Source: CAXBID01 sp963815305 (GTDB lineage: Bacteria > Bacteroidota > Bacteroidia > Flavobacteriales > Flavobacteriaceae). Taken from it: 64,000 nucleotides of DNA. Under the pieces are notes generated by a model. It worked only from the letters and a program-made list of their open reading frames with translations. It was not told where the DNA came from and did not search any database. The position numbers were made by a program, and so were the translations under genes. Each line of letters begins with the position of its first letter. Within the stretch, counting starts at the first letter, position 1. This document shows, in pieces, positions 36,841-46,915 of the stretch. The DNA is taken from contig CAWFFW010000002.1 of assembly GCA_963815305.1 (NCBI GenBank), positions 434,001 through 498,000 on the forward strand, given 5' to 3'.

Positions 36841-37653
36841 ATGAATTTTTTTGAATTACCAAATATTTTCCAGAAAATAAATTTAAGAACCGTTAATAAA
36901 CTATTTGGGCTTCTTAGAAAAAAAGAGCTTAGATATGTCATATTTACCGTGCTAATTATTGGTGTTTATTTTTCTGATGGTTTTTTTTCTTTATCACATA
37001 AAAAGATTGAAAAGAAAGCAACTACTATGAACTTCTATAATGAATCCTTAAAAATAAATGTTGAAAATCCTGTTCTTGACAGTGTTGTAAATGATAAGGA
37101 ACGTGAACAACTACTGTATGCAATTGAAAATAGAATAGTTCAATTCCTTTACGAAATTCCAGATTATTCTTTAATGCCTTCCTTGGAAACCTATTTGAGA
37201 TATAGCCCTAGGTTATTGGATGAAATTCCATCATGTGTGCCTTTGGAAAAAGGAAATTATGATTTACGGAGTCAATTTGGATATAGAATTCACCCAATAT
37301 CTGGAGGAAAAAAGAAACATTTTGGTTTGGATTTTGCAGCCCCCAAGAATAAGCATGTTTTTGCAACCGCATCTGGTACTGTTGTCTCTATCTCTCATTC
37401 AGAAGTGGGGTATGGTACTCATATTATTATTAAACACAGGTTTGGCTTTCAAACGCTTTATGGGCACTTGACAAAAGTTCTCGTAAGTAAAGGTCAATTT
37501 GTAAAACAACACGAACTTATTGGAACTGTTGGGGCTTCCGGTGCTTCTACTGGTAACCATCTACATTATGAAGTTATTAAAAATGGGGTTAAGGTTGACC
37601 CCATACCATCTTTAAACCTTAAAAAGAATATCCTTAAAAAACTTATTAATTAA
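36841..37653 (+). CDS. M23-family (LytM) peptidoglycan peptidase
   Basis: The 270-residue protein has one N-terminal membrane helix (LRYVIFTVLIIGVYFSDGF) and a C-terminal M23 domain. The zinc ligands are seen in HFGLDFAAPKNKHVFA (His and Asp near residue 160) and in GNHLHYEVIKNG (His near 239), with LYGHLTKV between. It probably cuts cell-wall cross-links to let the T4SS channel through, as VirB1-type lytic transglycosylases do elsewhere. It opens the rightward gene block and is anchored in the inner membrane, facing the periplasm. Confidence 0.88.
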   Translation: MNFFELPNIFQKINLRTVNKLFGLLRKKELRYVIFTVLIIGVYFSDGFFSLSHKKIEKKATTMNFYNESLKINVENPVLDSVVNDKEREQLLYAIENRIVQFLYEIPDYSLMPSLETYLRYSPRLLDEIPSCVPLEKGNYDLRSQFGYRIHPISGGKKKHFGLDFAAPKNKHVFATASGTVVSISHSEVGYGTHIIIKHRFGFQTLYGHLTKVLVSKGQFVKQHELIGTVGASGASTGNHLHYEVIKNGVKVDPIPSLNLKKNILKKLIN

Positions 37654-37694
37654 TTAATAATTCAAATTCCTTAACAATTTAAATACTCACAAAA

Positions 37695-38006
37695 ATGGAA
37701 CAGGCAGAAGAAAAAAAAGAACTCACTTTAGTTCAAAAACTAAGAAAAATTTATGCTCAACTAAAAGTCTTCAAATCAAAAATGGTAAATGAAGATTTTC
37801 GGCAATTTAGGACTTTAGAATATGGAAAAGTCGAGCCCGAAGAAGTAACCGATATTCAGAGGCTTAAATATCTCAGGAATTTAAACCTCGCTGAAAAGGG
37901 CTATATTAATACCGATGTCGCCAAATTGATTGATTACTATCAGAAGAGGGAGGAAACTCATAAAACTGGATATAGAGATTCTTCCAGTAGGACATATAAA
38001 GTTTAA
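37695..38006 (+). CDS. Unknown helical protein
   Basis: The 103-residue product is charged and helical (KELTLVQKLRKIYAQLKVFK; DIQRLKYLRNLNLAEKGYIN), without Cys or membrane segments. I recognise no domain. Its leader is identical over about 33 bases (TTCCTTAACAATTTAAATAC, then TCACAAAAATGGA) with that of the gene at 34604-35425 on the other strand. The end overlaps the next frame by 77 bases. Confidence 0.55.
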   Translation: MEQAEEKKELTLVQKLRKIYAQLKVFKSKMVNEDFRQFRTLEYGKVEPEEVTDIQRLKYLRNLNLAEKGYINTDVAKLIDYYQKREETHKTGYRDSSSRTYKV

Positions 38007-38976
38007 AGAGGAAGGAATATTTAAGTCGATGATACATTTGGGGTTTAGTGAAAAACTAAACGGTTTTAAAGTTGCGTATAACGGCCATGACAATATCTTA
38101 ATATGGAAACCATTAGATGAGTCAAAATTGACTCGAATTATCTCGCAATTACATCCTAAAAAAGGAAATACGATACAATTCGAGCACTCTTTTTTTCATA
38201 ATGACATCAAAAAAACTTTTCCAAAAAATTGGGAAAGTGTTGCCAAAAAATATAACGAAATCATTCATAAATCTTTTAAATCCAACAAATATTTTGAAAA
38301 TGGAATTATAAAATTAAACTTGGATATATTAAAAAACCTATCGGAAAATGAGGGACAAACTTTTCTTTTCCCCCTTCCATATAGAGGGCATCAAATATTC
38401 AAATTGACAGAAGCTAACGATCAATATTTGGTTTTCCAATCCTTTCTGGAAACTACCCCAACTCCTAATACTTTTTATTTTTCCCATGATGATATTAAAA
38501 AAATATGCCTTGATGCTAAAATTCAAACAATGGCAAAGCTAAAGCACAATCTGCTACTTGGCGTTGAAAATGGTCAATTATTTATTGGAACAAAACATGA
38601 TAAAGCTAACCAATCAATTGTTTGGAACACCTTTAAAGACACCTTAGTTAATCCGGAGTTTAGTAGCATTATTAAGCATTATTTGGCTAAAGAAGTGATA
38701 TCGAAAAAAAACTTTTTGATTGAGGATGGAGCTATTGAACTTAAACACGAAAAATTAATAGGTCATTTAAAAAAACATTTTAAAACAAATCAATGGCATT
38801 ATGCCGATTGCATGGAAGGAGAGAAAAATCTTAATTTTAAACCCATAGGGAATAACATCGAAAACTATATCAAAAGAGCTTTTCCAAGTAATACCAACCT
38901 AGATCGTATCATGGGAATGATAAATAAAGATGCTATAAAAAATTCAGAGAAGAAGATAAACGAAATCAAAATTTGA
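37930..38976 (+). CDS. Unknown protein, ICE core
   Basis: The 348-residue product has no family that I recognise. Beta-rich segments occur early (IEILPVGHIKFKEEGIFKSM; KLNGFKVAYNGHDNILIW) and late (FLIEDGAIELKHEKLIGHLK), with a central helix. The start is uncertain: ATG 37930 gives a 77-base overlap with the previous gene, and a later internal start (ATG at 38029, MIHLGFSEK) would remove strand residues that look conserved in pattern. It lies among replication and transfer accessory genes. Confidence 0.6.
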   Translation: MITIRRGRKLIKLDIEILPVGHIKFKEEGIFKSMIHLGFSEKLNGFKVAYNGHDNILIWKPLDESKLTRIISQLHPKKGNTIQFEHSFFHNDIKKTFPKNWESVAKKYNEIIHKSFKSNKYFENGIIKLNLDILKNLSENEGQTFLFPLPYRGHQIFKLTEANDQYLVFQSFLETTPTPNTFYFSHDDIKKICLDAKIQTMAKLKHNLLLGVENGQLFIGTKHDKANQSIVWNTFKDTLVNPEFSSIIKHYLAKEVISKKNFLIEDGAIELKHEKLIGHLKKHFKTNQWHYADCMEGEKNLNFKPIGNNIENYIKRAFPSNTNLDRIMGMINKDAIKNSEKKINEIKI

Positions 38977-38986
38977 ACAATATAAT

Positions 38987-39271
38987 ATGATATTCATTAT
39001 AACCATATCCGACCCAAACGAAAACATAATTTTTAAGGACTTGTTTCTCATGGACAGCGAATTGGAAGTTAACACAAAGTTTCAGTTTCTTGAAGAAACT
39101 GAACAACCTGATGAAACACTTCCAGAATTTCATTTGGAAATAAAAACTATTAGAGAAAAGTTAATCAAGGCTTCAACAAGCTCAATAACCACCATACAAA
39201 ATTATAAAGAAAAAATATATGATTTAATAATCGAAAAGCTGAAAGAAAATCAGCAACAAAACACGCATTGA
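38987..39271 (+). CDS. Small unknown protein
   Basis: The 94-residue protein is acidic at the start (LMDSELEVNTKFQFLEETEQ) and helical at the end (LIIEKLKENQQQNTH). No domain is recognised. It follows the previous gene by 10 bases and precedes the large methylase-helicase by 32 bases, so it probably belongs to the same operon. Confidence 0.5.
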   Translation: MIFIITISDPNENIIFKDLFLMDSELEVNTKFQFLEETEQPDETLPEFHLEIKTIREKLIKASTSSITTIQNYKEKIYDLIIEKLKENQQQNTH

Positions 39272-39303
39272 TACTATAATGCGATTCCTTAACTCAATGA
39301 TTT

Positions 39304-42300
39304 ATGAAATACTCAAAAAAAAAATATCTGGACTATATGGTTCGGACGGTTAACGCATTAGGTGACTCTGAAAATTCAATCCACACTTTTATTAACAATC
39401 CTGGTTTTGGAAATATTTTTGATATACTCAAAAATGAGAAGTATAGTCAAGAATTTTTAAACTCACTAATAGCATATGTCGGAGAAGATTATTCTCAAAC
39501 TATTATTGATAGTCTAAAAAAGGGTTCCTTAAATTCATTTTTCACCCCTACTCCTATCATTAGAGCAATTTCAGATTACTTGATTGCTATTCCCGATTTT
39601 TTACCAAAAACCATCCTAGAACCAAGTGCGGGAAATGGATTGATTATACGGCAATTGCTACGCCAGTTTCCAAAAGCCAATGTTACTGCTTTTGAAAAAG
39701 AAATTTTGACAGCAAGAATTCTCGAACACAACTTCAAGAATATTAGTAATGTGCAGGTCTTTGGTATTCCATTTGAGAGCATTAATGATACCAATGCAGC
39801 CAAAAACTATGATTTGGTTATAAGTAATATTCCCTTTGGAGCAAACAAAGTCTTTGACTCTGATTTACTTAATCATCCTTTACGTAGTGACCTTACAAAG
39901 AATATTCATAGTTATTTCATTTACAAGAGTCTTAGTTTAGTTAAACCAAGTGGACTTGCAGTTTTAATTTGTACTAAAAATTTCCTTGACAGAGAAAAAT
40001 ATAGCCAAATTCGAGAACATGTATTAAGAGGCAACAATTTTCTAGGAGCAGTAAGATTACCCAACAACGCCTTTGAGCAAGAAAACACTTCCGTAGTAAC
40101 GGACATTCTGGTTTTTCAGAATAGTAAAACACTTCAGCCAACAAAGGAACAACAGGAAATAAACAATCTCTTTAAGAAATCGGTCAAAATCAACTTGGAA
40201 GAGAACGAAGTTCAATTTAGTGCTTATTTCGATGCTCACCCCGAATACGTTTTAGGGGAACTGAAACCGGGGGGATTATATAATAATTCAGATTACACAG
40301 TAGTAAACGCATACAATATTGACACCCTTGAACCTACTATTAAAAGTTCGCTAAACAAATTTAAGCCTTCATCGGTAAAAGTAAAGGAGATAATACTCGA
40401 ACAAAAAAAAACTAAGAACAAAAACCCGGAAAAACCCACTCAAATTTATAATGGCAATTTAAAGTCTGGAAATCTAATTATAGTCAATCAAAAAATTGCG
40501 AAGATTACAGATTCAGGACATTACTATTATTTGAAAACCAAGCCACAGGAATTTGAAAAACTAACCAAGATAATTTCACTTAGGGATATGTATTTGAAAT
40601 TATTAAATCCAGAAGTCATAGATGGACAAAAAATATTGAATGACCTCAATTATGAATATGACGTGTTCAACTTCCAATTTGGAAACTTAAATACTGAACC
40701 AAATTATCATTTAGTCACTTTGGATTTTCAAGGGCCCTTAATTCTTGCATTAGAAAGTCCGAAAAATGGTGTCTTCGAGAAAAGTCAATTTCTTATTGAA
40801 CCATGGAAATACAAGGAAGAAAAAAAAGAGATTCTATCTCTACAGGATGCCATTTATTATTCTTTAAATAAATATAATCAAATAAATATTAAAGATATTT
40901 CTAAGGTTTCTGGTAAAACTTCTGATGAAGTAATCAGAGAGTCCTTGACCAAGGGTTTATTGTTTGTTAATCCATCAAATAATGGAGCTAAACTTGACCC
41001 CAAATATATATTTCTATCTGGTAATATTTCGGAAAAGATTAAATGGTACCACAAGAAAAGATTCGGGGAATTTCAATCCTATATAGATAAAGACCTTGTT
41101 TCAAAGTCCATCTTGGAATTGGAAAAAATCAAACCACCAATTACACCTTTTGAAGATTTAGATATAAAACTCCATGAACCCTGGTTTCCCATAGAAATAA
41201 CACAATCATTCATTTTTGATGAATATGGTACCATAGCACGTGTGAACTATAATGAGAGTACATCCAAATACATGGTAAAAATTGAAAAGAATGACTATAC
41301 AAGTATTAAAAAATTTAATGTACGCTCCGAACACCGATACTATGGTTTTAAGGATATTTTGGAAGGAGCTTTAAACTCCACGATACCTTATATTACAAAA
41401 GGTTCTAAAGATTATAAAAGAATAGACAGGGCCAAAATGCAGGAAGTAAAAATAAAATTTGAACTTCTTTATAAAGAATTTAATGATTATGTTCTAAAAA
41501 ACAGTGAATTAAAAAAATCATTGGAACTTCAGTTCTATTCAATTTATGATGCTAAGATAATGCCTAAATATGATGGAAGTTATTTGAAATTTAATGGACT
41601 ACAACATTTCAAACCATACCAGAGTCAAATGGATACTGTTGCTGGTATTGTAATTAATCAAGGTCTCTTGGTCAATAAGGAAGTTGGATTTGGAAAAACA
41701 TTGGATATGGCACTTGCGGCAGTAAAAATGAAGGAACTGAATTTATCTGGAAAAACGTTGATAACTGCTTTAAAATCTACCTTAATACAATTGGAAAAAG
41801 AATTCCTGAATGCCTTTCCAACGATGAGACTATTGGTTGCAAATGACAAAGAAATTAGTGGCCTCCAAAAAAGAAATGCCTTTTTTGCAAAAATAGTCAC
41901 TCAGCAACCAGATGTGGTGTTAATGAGCCATGACACTTTTAAATTCATACCTCAATCACCCGAAGTCATAAAAGATGTTATACAAGAGGAATTAGATAAT
42001 TTAGAAAAAGACCTAAGTGTAATTTATGAGAACAAATACGATATCAACAAACGCGTGTTAAAGGGGCTAGAGATTAGAAAGGAAAACCTTTCAGCACAAC
42101 TCCAAAGCACTTATCACCAAATTGAAAAAGGCAAAACAAACCTACTTACGTTTGACCAAATGGGATTTGAGCATATTATGGTTGATGAATCCCATAAGTT
42201 TAAAAACTTGATGTACACCACACGTCATTCTAGAGTAGCGGGTTTGAATACCAGCAAAGGGTCAGAAAGGAGTAAAAACCTTTATGTTGCCATCAAAACA

Positions 42301-44160
42301 TTGCAAAAAAAGAAAGGGCGAGATTTTCAAGCAACATTCTTGTCTGGAACTCCTATTTCCAATTCAATTACAGAAGTGTATGTATTATTTAAATACTTAA
42401 TACCAAATAGGTTAAAGGAGATGCATATTTCTTCTTTTGACCAATGGGCTCAGGTATTTGCCAATAAATCCTACGAATTTGAGCCAACGGTATCAGGGGA
42501 CTATAAAGTACGTGAAAGGTTTCGTTCCTTCAAAAAAATGAAACTCCTGTCTTCATTGTATAATGAAATTTCAATTATTGTCAATTCAAAGACCCACCAA
42601 ATTGATAGACCCAAACTAAAAATTGATGTTCATACCCTTAAGCCAACCCAAGGACAATTGGAATATTTTGAAGAAATAAAGTCCTTTCTTAAAACAGGGA
42701 ACAGTGATTATTTGTATGGAAATAAATCCTATTCCGAAGATCAAAAAAGTGCACTGTCATTAATTGCATTACATCATATGCGGCATGCTTCTATTGACCC
42801 TAGGCTATTAAATCCTGACCTAGAAGATATTGGAGAAACTAAACTCAGAATAATTGCTACCGAAGTTTATAACACATATAAGGAAAGTAACAATTTTAAA
42901 GGAACACAAGCAGTTTTTTCCGATTTGGGAACACCCAAAGACTCCTTTAATGTGTATTCTGCAATCAAACGAATGTTGATTGAGGAATTTGATGTGCCTC
43001 ACGAAGAAATTGTGTTCATCCATGATTTTAAAACTGATACAAAAAGATTGGAGTGTTTTAAAAAATTCAATTCGGGAAAGTATAGAATCATCATTGGTTC
43101 AACTGAAAAATTAGGCACGGGTACCAATATACAAGAAAGATTAATTAGAATTCACCATGTGGATATACCGCATCGCCCTACTGATGTTGACCAGCGTAAT
43201 GGTAGAGGGGGAAGGAAAGGAAACATTGGGGCTAAACAATATTGGAACAATAGAGTGATAGTTTCATTTTATATCGTTGAAAACAGCACTGATGGCCTCA
43301 TGCTTAATAATGTCAATACCAAGAAGAATTTTATAGAACAAATTACAAATGGAACCATTCAATTTAATAAACTTGATTTAGGGGCAGTTGACGATAATGG
43401 CTCAATTGATTATAAAACCTTGCTTGCCGTTGCAAAAAACGACCCTCTATTTTTAGAGAAAGAAACTTTGGGAAGGAAATTAGAAGAACTGCTATTGGAA
43501 CAATCTATTTTCAAAAAAAATAGATTGGAAGCAGAAAACAACATACAATACTATACCAGAGAATTATCCGAGGCATCTAAAAACCTTGAAAAATTAAAAT
43601 TGGATTTGCCATTGTGGAATCAAATACAGAATATAGAAACCTATTACAACGCTATTAAAAAGGTACTGAAACTACCTTTGGATACTAAAGAAACCGATAT
43701 TGGGCAAGCCATCATTAATATTGCAGAAAAATATAAATCACAAAATTCAGAACATGCCCTACTAACGATGAATACTGCTACATTGTGTATTAATGTAGAA
43801 GATAAATTAAATCACTCACTTTATGTTAAAACCCAAAATACCACTTATGGATATGGATTTAAGAGAGTGGTTACCAACTTAAAAAGTATGGCCGATTATA
43901 TGTACAATGCATTATCCAAAATTCCCAAATCAATTGAAAAACAAATTGATTGGAAATTGGAATATGAAAAAAACATCAAGGCCAATCAAAAAGTATTGGA
44001 TTTGGATTTTGATAAGATTGATGATTTACTTAGCATAGAAAGCAGAATGGTAAAGATAAGTTTGGATTTGGATAATAAGTTTGACCCTAGCCCCACAGAA
44101 GAAGAAAAAACAAATTCAAAAACTTTACCAAAAGTATTATCAAATAAAAACTCATTGTAG
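39304..44160 (+). CDS. N6-adenine methylase-helicase giant protein (DarB-like)
   Basis: The 1618-residue protein joins three parts. Residues about 80-280 are an N6-adenine methyltransferase: NSFFTPTPIIRAISDYL, then LEPSAGNGLIIRQLL (SAM-binding) and DLVISNIPFGANKVFD as the NPPY-like motif. Residues about 785-1350 are an SF2/SNF2 helicase: GFGKTLDMALAAVKM (Walker A, about 795), VDESHKFKNL (motif II, about 960), LGTGTNIQERL and RPTDVDQRNGRGGR (motifs V-VI). A coiled-coil C-terminus follows. Such fused proteins are common in Bacteroidota ICEs and resemble phage P1 DarB, which protects DNA from host type I restriction. Protection during transfer is the likely role, by inference. Confidence 0.85.
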   Translation: MKYSKKKYLDYMVRTVNALGDSENSIHTFINNPGFGNIFDILKNEKYSQEFLNSLIAYVGEDYSQTIIDSLKKGSLNSFFTPTPIIRAISDYLIAIPDFLPKTILEPSAGNGLIIRQLLRQFPKANVTAFEKEILTARILEHNFKNISNVQVFGIPFESINDTNAAKNYDLVISNIPFGANKVFDSDLLNHPLRSDLTKNIHSYFIYKSLSLVKPSGLAVLICTKNFLDREKYSQIREHVLRGNNFLGAVRLPNNAFEQENTSVVTDILVFQNSKTLQPTKEQQEINNLFKKSVKINLEENEVQFSAYFDAHPEYVLGELKPGGLYNNSDYTVVNAYNIDTLEPTIKSSLNKFKPSSVKVKEIILEQKKTKNKNPEKPTQIYNGNLKSGNLIIVNQKIAKITDSGHYYYLKTKPQEFEKLTKIISLRDMYLKLLNPEVIDGQKILNDLNYEYDVFNFQFGNLNTEPNYHLVTLDFQGPLILALESPKNGVFEKSQFLIEPWKYKEEKKEILSLQDAIYYSLNKYNQINIKDISKVSGKTSDEVIRESLTKGLLFVNPSNNGAKLDPKYIFLSGNISEKIKWYHKKRFGEFQSYIDKDLVSKSILELEKIKPPITPFEDLDIKLHEPWFPIEITQSFIFDEYGTIARVNYNESTSKYMVKIEKNDYTSIKKFNVRSEHRYYGFKDILEGALNSTIPYITKGSKDYKRIDRAKMQEVKIKFELLYKEFNDYVLKNSELKKSLELQFYSIYDAKIMPKYDGSYLKFNGLQHFKPYQSQMDTVAGIVINQGLLVNKEVGFGKTLDMALAAVKMKELNLSGKTLITALKSTLIQLEKEFLNAFPTMRLLVANDKEISGLQKRNAFFAKIVTQQPDVVLMSHDTFKFIPQSPEVIKDVIQEELDNLEKDLSVIYENKYDINKRVLKGLEIRKENLSAQLQSTYHQIEKGKTNLLTFDQMGFEHIMVDESHKFKNLMYTTRHSRVAGLNTSKGSERSKNLYVAIKTLQKKKGRDFQATFLSGTPISNSITEVYVLFKYLIPNRLKEMHISSFDQWAQVFANKSYEFEPTVSGDYKVRERFRSFKKMKLLSSLYNEISIIVNSKTHQIDRPKLKIDVHTLKPTQGQLEYFEEIKSFLKTGNSDYLYGNKSYSEDQKSALSLIALHHMRHASIDPRLLNPDLEDIGETKLRIIATEVYNTYKESNNFKGTQAVFSDLGTPKDSFNVYSAIKRMLIEEFDVPHEEIVFIHDFKTDTKRLECFKKFNSGKYRIIIGSTEKLGTGTNIQERLIRIHHVDIPHRPTDVDQRNGRGGRKGNIGAKQYWNNRVIVSFYIVENSTDGLMLNNVNTKKNFIEQITNGTIQFNKLDLGAVDDNGSIDYKTLLAVAKNDPLFLEKETLGRKLEELLLEQSIFKKNRLEAENNIQYYTRELSEASKNLEKLKLDLPLWNQIQNIETYYNAIKKVLKLPLDTKETDIGQAIINIAEKYKSQNSEHALLTMNTATLCINVEDKLNHSLYVKTQNTTYGYGFKRVVTNLKSMADYMYNALSKIPKSIEKQIDWKLEYEKNIKANQKVLDLDFDKIDDLLSIESRMVKISLDLDNKFDPSPTEEEKTNSKTLPKVLSNKNSL

Positions 44161-44250
44161 ACTAAATAAGTAACCCTAAGTAATTACTTGTAAACATAAA
44201 TTAAATGAAATTTCCTTGTTTCGGATTGGAACAAATCTACTTCTAATTTA

Positions 44251-44271
44251 GCACCCTAGCGGGTGCTTTTT
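44251..44271 (+). terminator. Rho-independent terminator
   Basis: GCACCC-TAGC-GGGTGC followed by five T lies 90 bases after the stop of the methylase-helicase gene, ending that transcription unit before the PRTRC cluster. The rest of the 229-base gap holds no gene. Confidence 0.85.
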
Positions 44272-44389
44272 GTGGAAAGGGAGAAAGAAGAAAAGGGTGG
44301 AGATTCCATTGGTTTTACCTGTATTTCTTGCTGTTTGATTGTATATTTATTATAGTTAAGTCATTGTTTAATAGATAAATACAATTAAT

Positions 44390-44890
44390 ATGAATCAATT
44401 TTTCGCATCCCTAAAAAAGACAGGGATACAACAATTAGGAATGAGTATCACTTTTGAAAACGAAATGGTTTCCGTTTCAATTCTACCCAATTCCAAGGAA
44501 AATAAGTTAAAATCCATGAAACCGCTTGTCCTAAGTGCAAGCATTAGAGAAATGGATGAGAAATTTTTTGAAACAATACAAAAGCCATTGGAGAAGACAA
44601 GGAAGGCGTTTGATAATGTAGAATCTTACCAAGCATCACTCAAAACCAAAGCTTCCGTTAGCAAAAAGGAAGGTGCTAAAAAGCCAAAGGATTCCATTTC
44701 TAAGAAGCACACAGAATTGCAAACTTTTATAAAGGGGAAGAATTTTAACGCTTTGAAAGACCATGAAAAAGTAACGCAAATGGCTAAGGGCATTTTAGCC
44801 TTGAACCCCGAACACAAGGAAGCCCAAAAAATAGTGGAACAAATGGCGCAATACAAATCACAAAATTTATTTCAAGATGCAAGTAACTAA
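44390..44890 (+). CDS. PRTRC system protein E
   Basis: The 166 residues start MNQFFASLKKTGIQQLGMSI and SFSILP-like strands, the pattern of PRTRC protein E, with a Lys-rich linker (KKEGAKKPKDSISKK) and a helical C-terminus. The gene starts the PRTRC cluster (E, C, F, B, ThiF). PRTRC proteins are carried on plasmids and ICEs with ParB-like and ThiF-like members; their function is unknown. The stop overlaps the next gene by 14 bases. Confidence 0.78.
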   Translation: MNQFFASLKKTGIQQLGMSITFENEMVSVSILPNSKENKLKSMKPLVLSASIREMDEKFFETIQKPLEKTRKAFDNVESYQASLKTKASVSKKEGAKKPKDSISKKHTELQTFIKGKNFNALKDHEKVTQMAKGILALNPEHKEAQKIVEQMAQYKSQNLFQDASN

Positions 44891-45095
44891 TATAACAAGA
44901 AAGTTTGTCCTTTTAACAGGCAATAAGGAGAAAGTGGAATTGGAAGATATGAACCCAAATTTAGGCAACGAGCAAATAATGGAACATTACTCCATGATTT
45001 ACCCCGAATTGACAAATGCGAATGTTTTGGATAAAGGCATCATTGATGGCTTTCATGAAATCCATTTTCAATCCATTGCAGGAACAAAAGGCTAA
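44877..45095 (+). CDS. PRTRC system protein C
   Basis: This is a 72-residue protein matching the compact PRTRC-C pattern (ITRKFVLLTGNKEKVELEDM, then ANVLDKGIIDGFHEIHFQSI). The start lies within the end of protein E, which implies translational coupling. It has no signal or membrane helix and is presumably cytoplasmic. Confidence 0.8.
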   Translation: MQVTNITRKFVLLTGNKEKVELEDMNPNLGNEQIMEHYSMIYPELTNANVLDKGIIDGFHEIHFQSIAGTKG

Positions 45096-45131
45096 TAGAA
45101 TGAATGTAGATGAATTTTTAAACACAGGAAA

Positions 45132-46208
45132 ATGCAAAGCGAAACCCAAAATAATTACCTCAAAGAACTTGGTTCAATTTCACAACATACTTTTCAAGGC
45201 AATTCAGCAAGAAAGCTACCGAAACGGAACAAAAAGAATGAAAGTGTTGAACAGAAAAACAAGCTATTTTCTAACCTAGCAGTACAACCAATCCTTGCCC
45301 AACCAATATTCGATGAATTCACCGAGCATGAGTTTCGGGAACTGTCAAGACTGATGGTAAATGCTACACGAGATTTAACAGGCAGTATTGACACTTGGAA
45401 GTTCAGCAAAGAAGATAGTCTGCAAGATTTAATCCTAAGGTGTGGTAATAGGTTAAGGGACAGGGCGCAAGTAGACCATATTGATGTTTTACACAATGAT
45501 GGAGAGCGTTTAAAGCTTGGATTAAAGCGATTTATTGGTAGCAGGGAAAAGGTGTATATCATTTACCTAAAGCCAATTTTAGCGATGAAAAACAAAAATA
45601 GACTGTTGTACAATGTGCTTCTTTCCTTTGTGAAAAGCCTTCCTTTTGATTCCATTTTCGATACGGACGAGGACGAGAATACAAACGGAGGTATCATCGA
45701 TTGGATTTGGTCATGTCTATTGGGAGAATTAGAATCCTGTAAAGCATATGATTCAGACGAAGAGTATGCGCAAAGATTGGAAGGTTCTGTGAATTTCAAC
45801 ATTCGGCACAAAACTGTTTACAGGAAGTTCAAAGCTAAAGATTGGAAATCCCAATTGGCGGAATACTGCCCGAAAAAGAAAATATATAAGGAAATCAAGG
45901 AATTATTATTGACAGCGGAAAAGGTGGATTTTAACACGCCGTTCAGAGTTACGGTCAGTGATGATTCTGAATGTGACATGGAGCATTACCAAACTTTTCT
46001 AATAGCTGATTATGACGAAAGCGATTTTATATCCACATATATCGATATGCTCAATACAAATGCGAATGAATATGATATGCTTTCTACTTACACATATGCT
46101 ATTGTAGAGGATGGAAATGTTGAAAAATTTGAAGAAAATATTACTCAAGAACTGATAAAGGTAGAGGATTTCATTTGTAACCTAAACAACCTTTTAGATA
46201 AGATTTAA
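45132..46208 (+). CDS. PRTRC system protein F-like
   Basis: The 358-residue protein fills the position of PRTRC protein F between C and B. Its body begins with ILAQPIFDEFTEHEFRELSR and contains DSDEEYAQRLEGSVNFNIRH. The first 50 residues are low-complexity and coincide with a different open frame (45101-45280), so the start is uncertain; a start within or after this part is possible. Family assignment is by context and length. Confidence 0.6.
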   Translation: MQSETQNNYLKELGSISQHTFQGNSARKLPKRNKKNESVEQKNKLFSNLAVQPILAQPIFDEFTEHEFRELSRLMVNATRDLTGSIDTWKFSKEDSLQDLILRCGNRLRDRAQVDHIDVLHNDGERLKLGLKRFIGSREKVYIIYLKPILAMKNKNRLLYNVLLSFVKSLPFDSIFDTDEDENTNGGIIDWIWSCLLGELESCKAYDSDEEYAQRLEGSVNFNIRHKTVYRKFKAKDWKSQLAEYCPKKKIYKEIKELLLTAEKVDFNTPFRVTVSDDSECDMEHYQTFLIADYDESDFISTYIDMLNTNANEYDMLSTYTYAIVEDGNVEKFEENITQELIKVEDFICNLNNLLDKI

Positions 46209-46210
46209 TT

Positions 46211-46915
46211 ATGGATAAACTAAAAATTGATATTGAGGAACACTTTGTTCCAAAATTTGCCTTAATAGGGTATTCCAATACCTCTAATGATTACCAAACA
46301 AAGCATTACATTTCATATCACAAAATCATTGGAGAGGGTTTAACGGCAGGTATGCCCTTAACCATAGAAACAGCACGCAACCTTCTTAGGTGTTTGGAAG
46401 TGGATTTGGTAAAATTTTCTTTTAAAGGAATACTGCCCAAAAACCTTATTCATTTTGATTTTAAGGAAAGTCTCCGTTTGCTTTGGATAGTACACCCTAA
46501 ACAGCACAACTTATTTTTTGATACCAAGACTGGTGTTACGACTGGCTTTTATCCCTTACCAAAACTTATTTTTTCGTTGAACGGAAATACGTTGCAAGTT
46601 TTCGCATTGAAAAGAAATACAGATCTAAATGAGAGTACAAAACTCTATCACGCACCTTTACTAAATATCAATCTGCAAGGTGGGGTGTGCATGGGCAATG
46701 TATCGATAGATTATGAAGGATTTGAATTCTACGAAGATATTATGGGATTAATTGAAAAGCAGTTTTTCAATTCAGTATTTACGGAAAGCCATCATAATAA
46801 ATTGGTAAAAGGAAATTTTGTCGAAGTGATAAATAACTTGAACGGAAAACAACGATTTGATGATGCTTTACTTATACATAGCAATCTAATTTTAAAACAA
46901 CTATATGAAAAATAG
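46211..46915 (+). CDS. PRTRC system protein B
   Basis: The 234-residue protein shows the family features: LIGYSNTSNDYQTKHYISYH at the start, then FDTKTGVTTGFYPLPKLIFS and LYHAPLLNINLQGGVCMGN. It begins 2 bases after protein F ends and overlaps the ThiF-like gene by 11 bases. The GGVCMGN loop is highly characteristic of the family. Biochemical role unknown. Confidence 0.85.
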   Translation: MDKLKIDIEEHFVPKFALIGYSNTSNDYQTKHYISYHKIIGEGLTAGMPLTIETARNLLRCLEVDLVKFSFKGILPKNLIHFDFKESLRLLWIVHPKQHNLFFDTKTGVTTGFYPLPKLIFSLNGNTLQVFALKRNTDLNESTKLYHAPLLNINLQGGVCMGNVSIDYEGFEFYEDIMGLIEKQFFNSVFTESHHNKLVKGNFVEVINNLNGKQRFDDALLIHSNLILKQLYEK

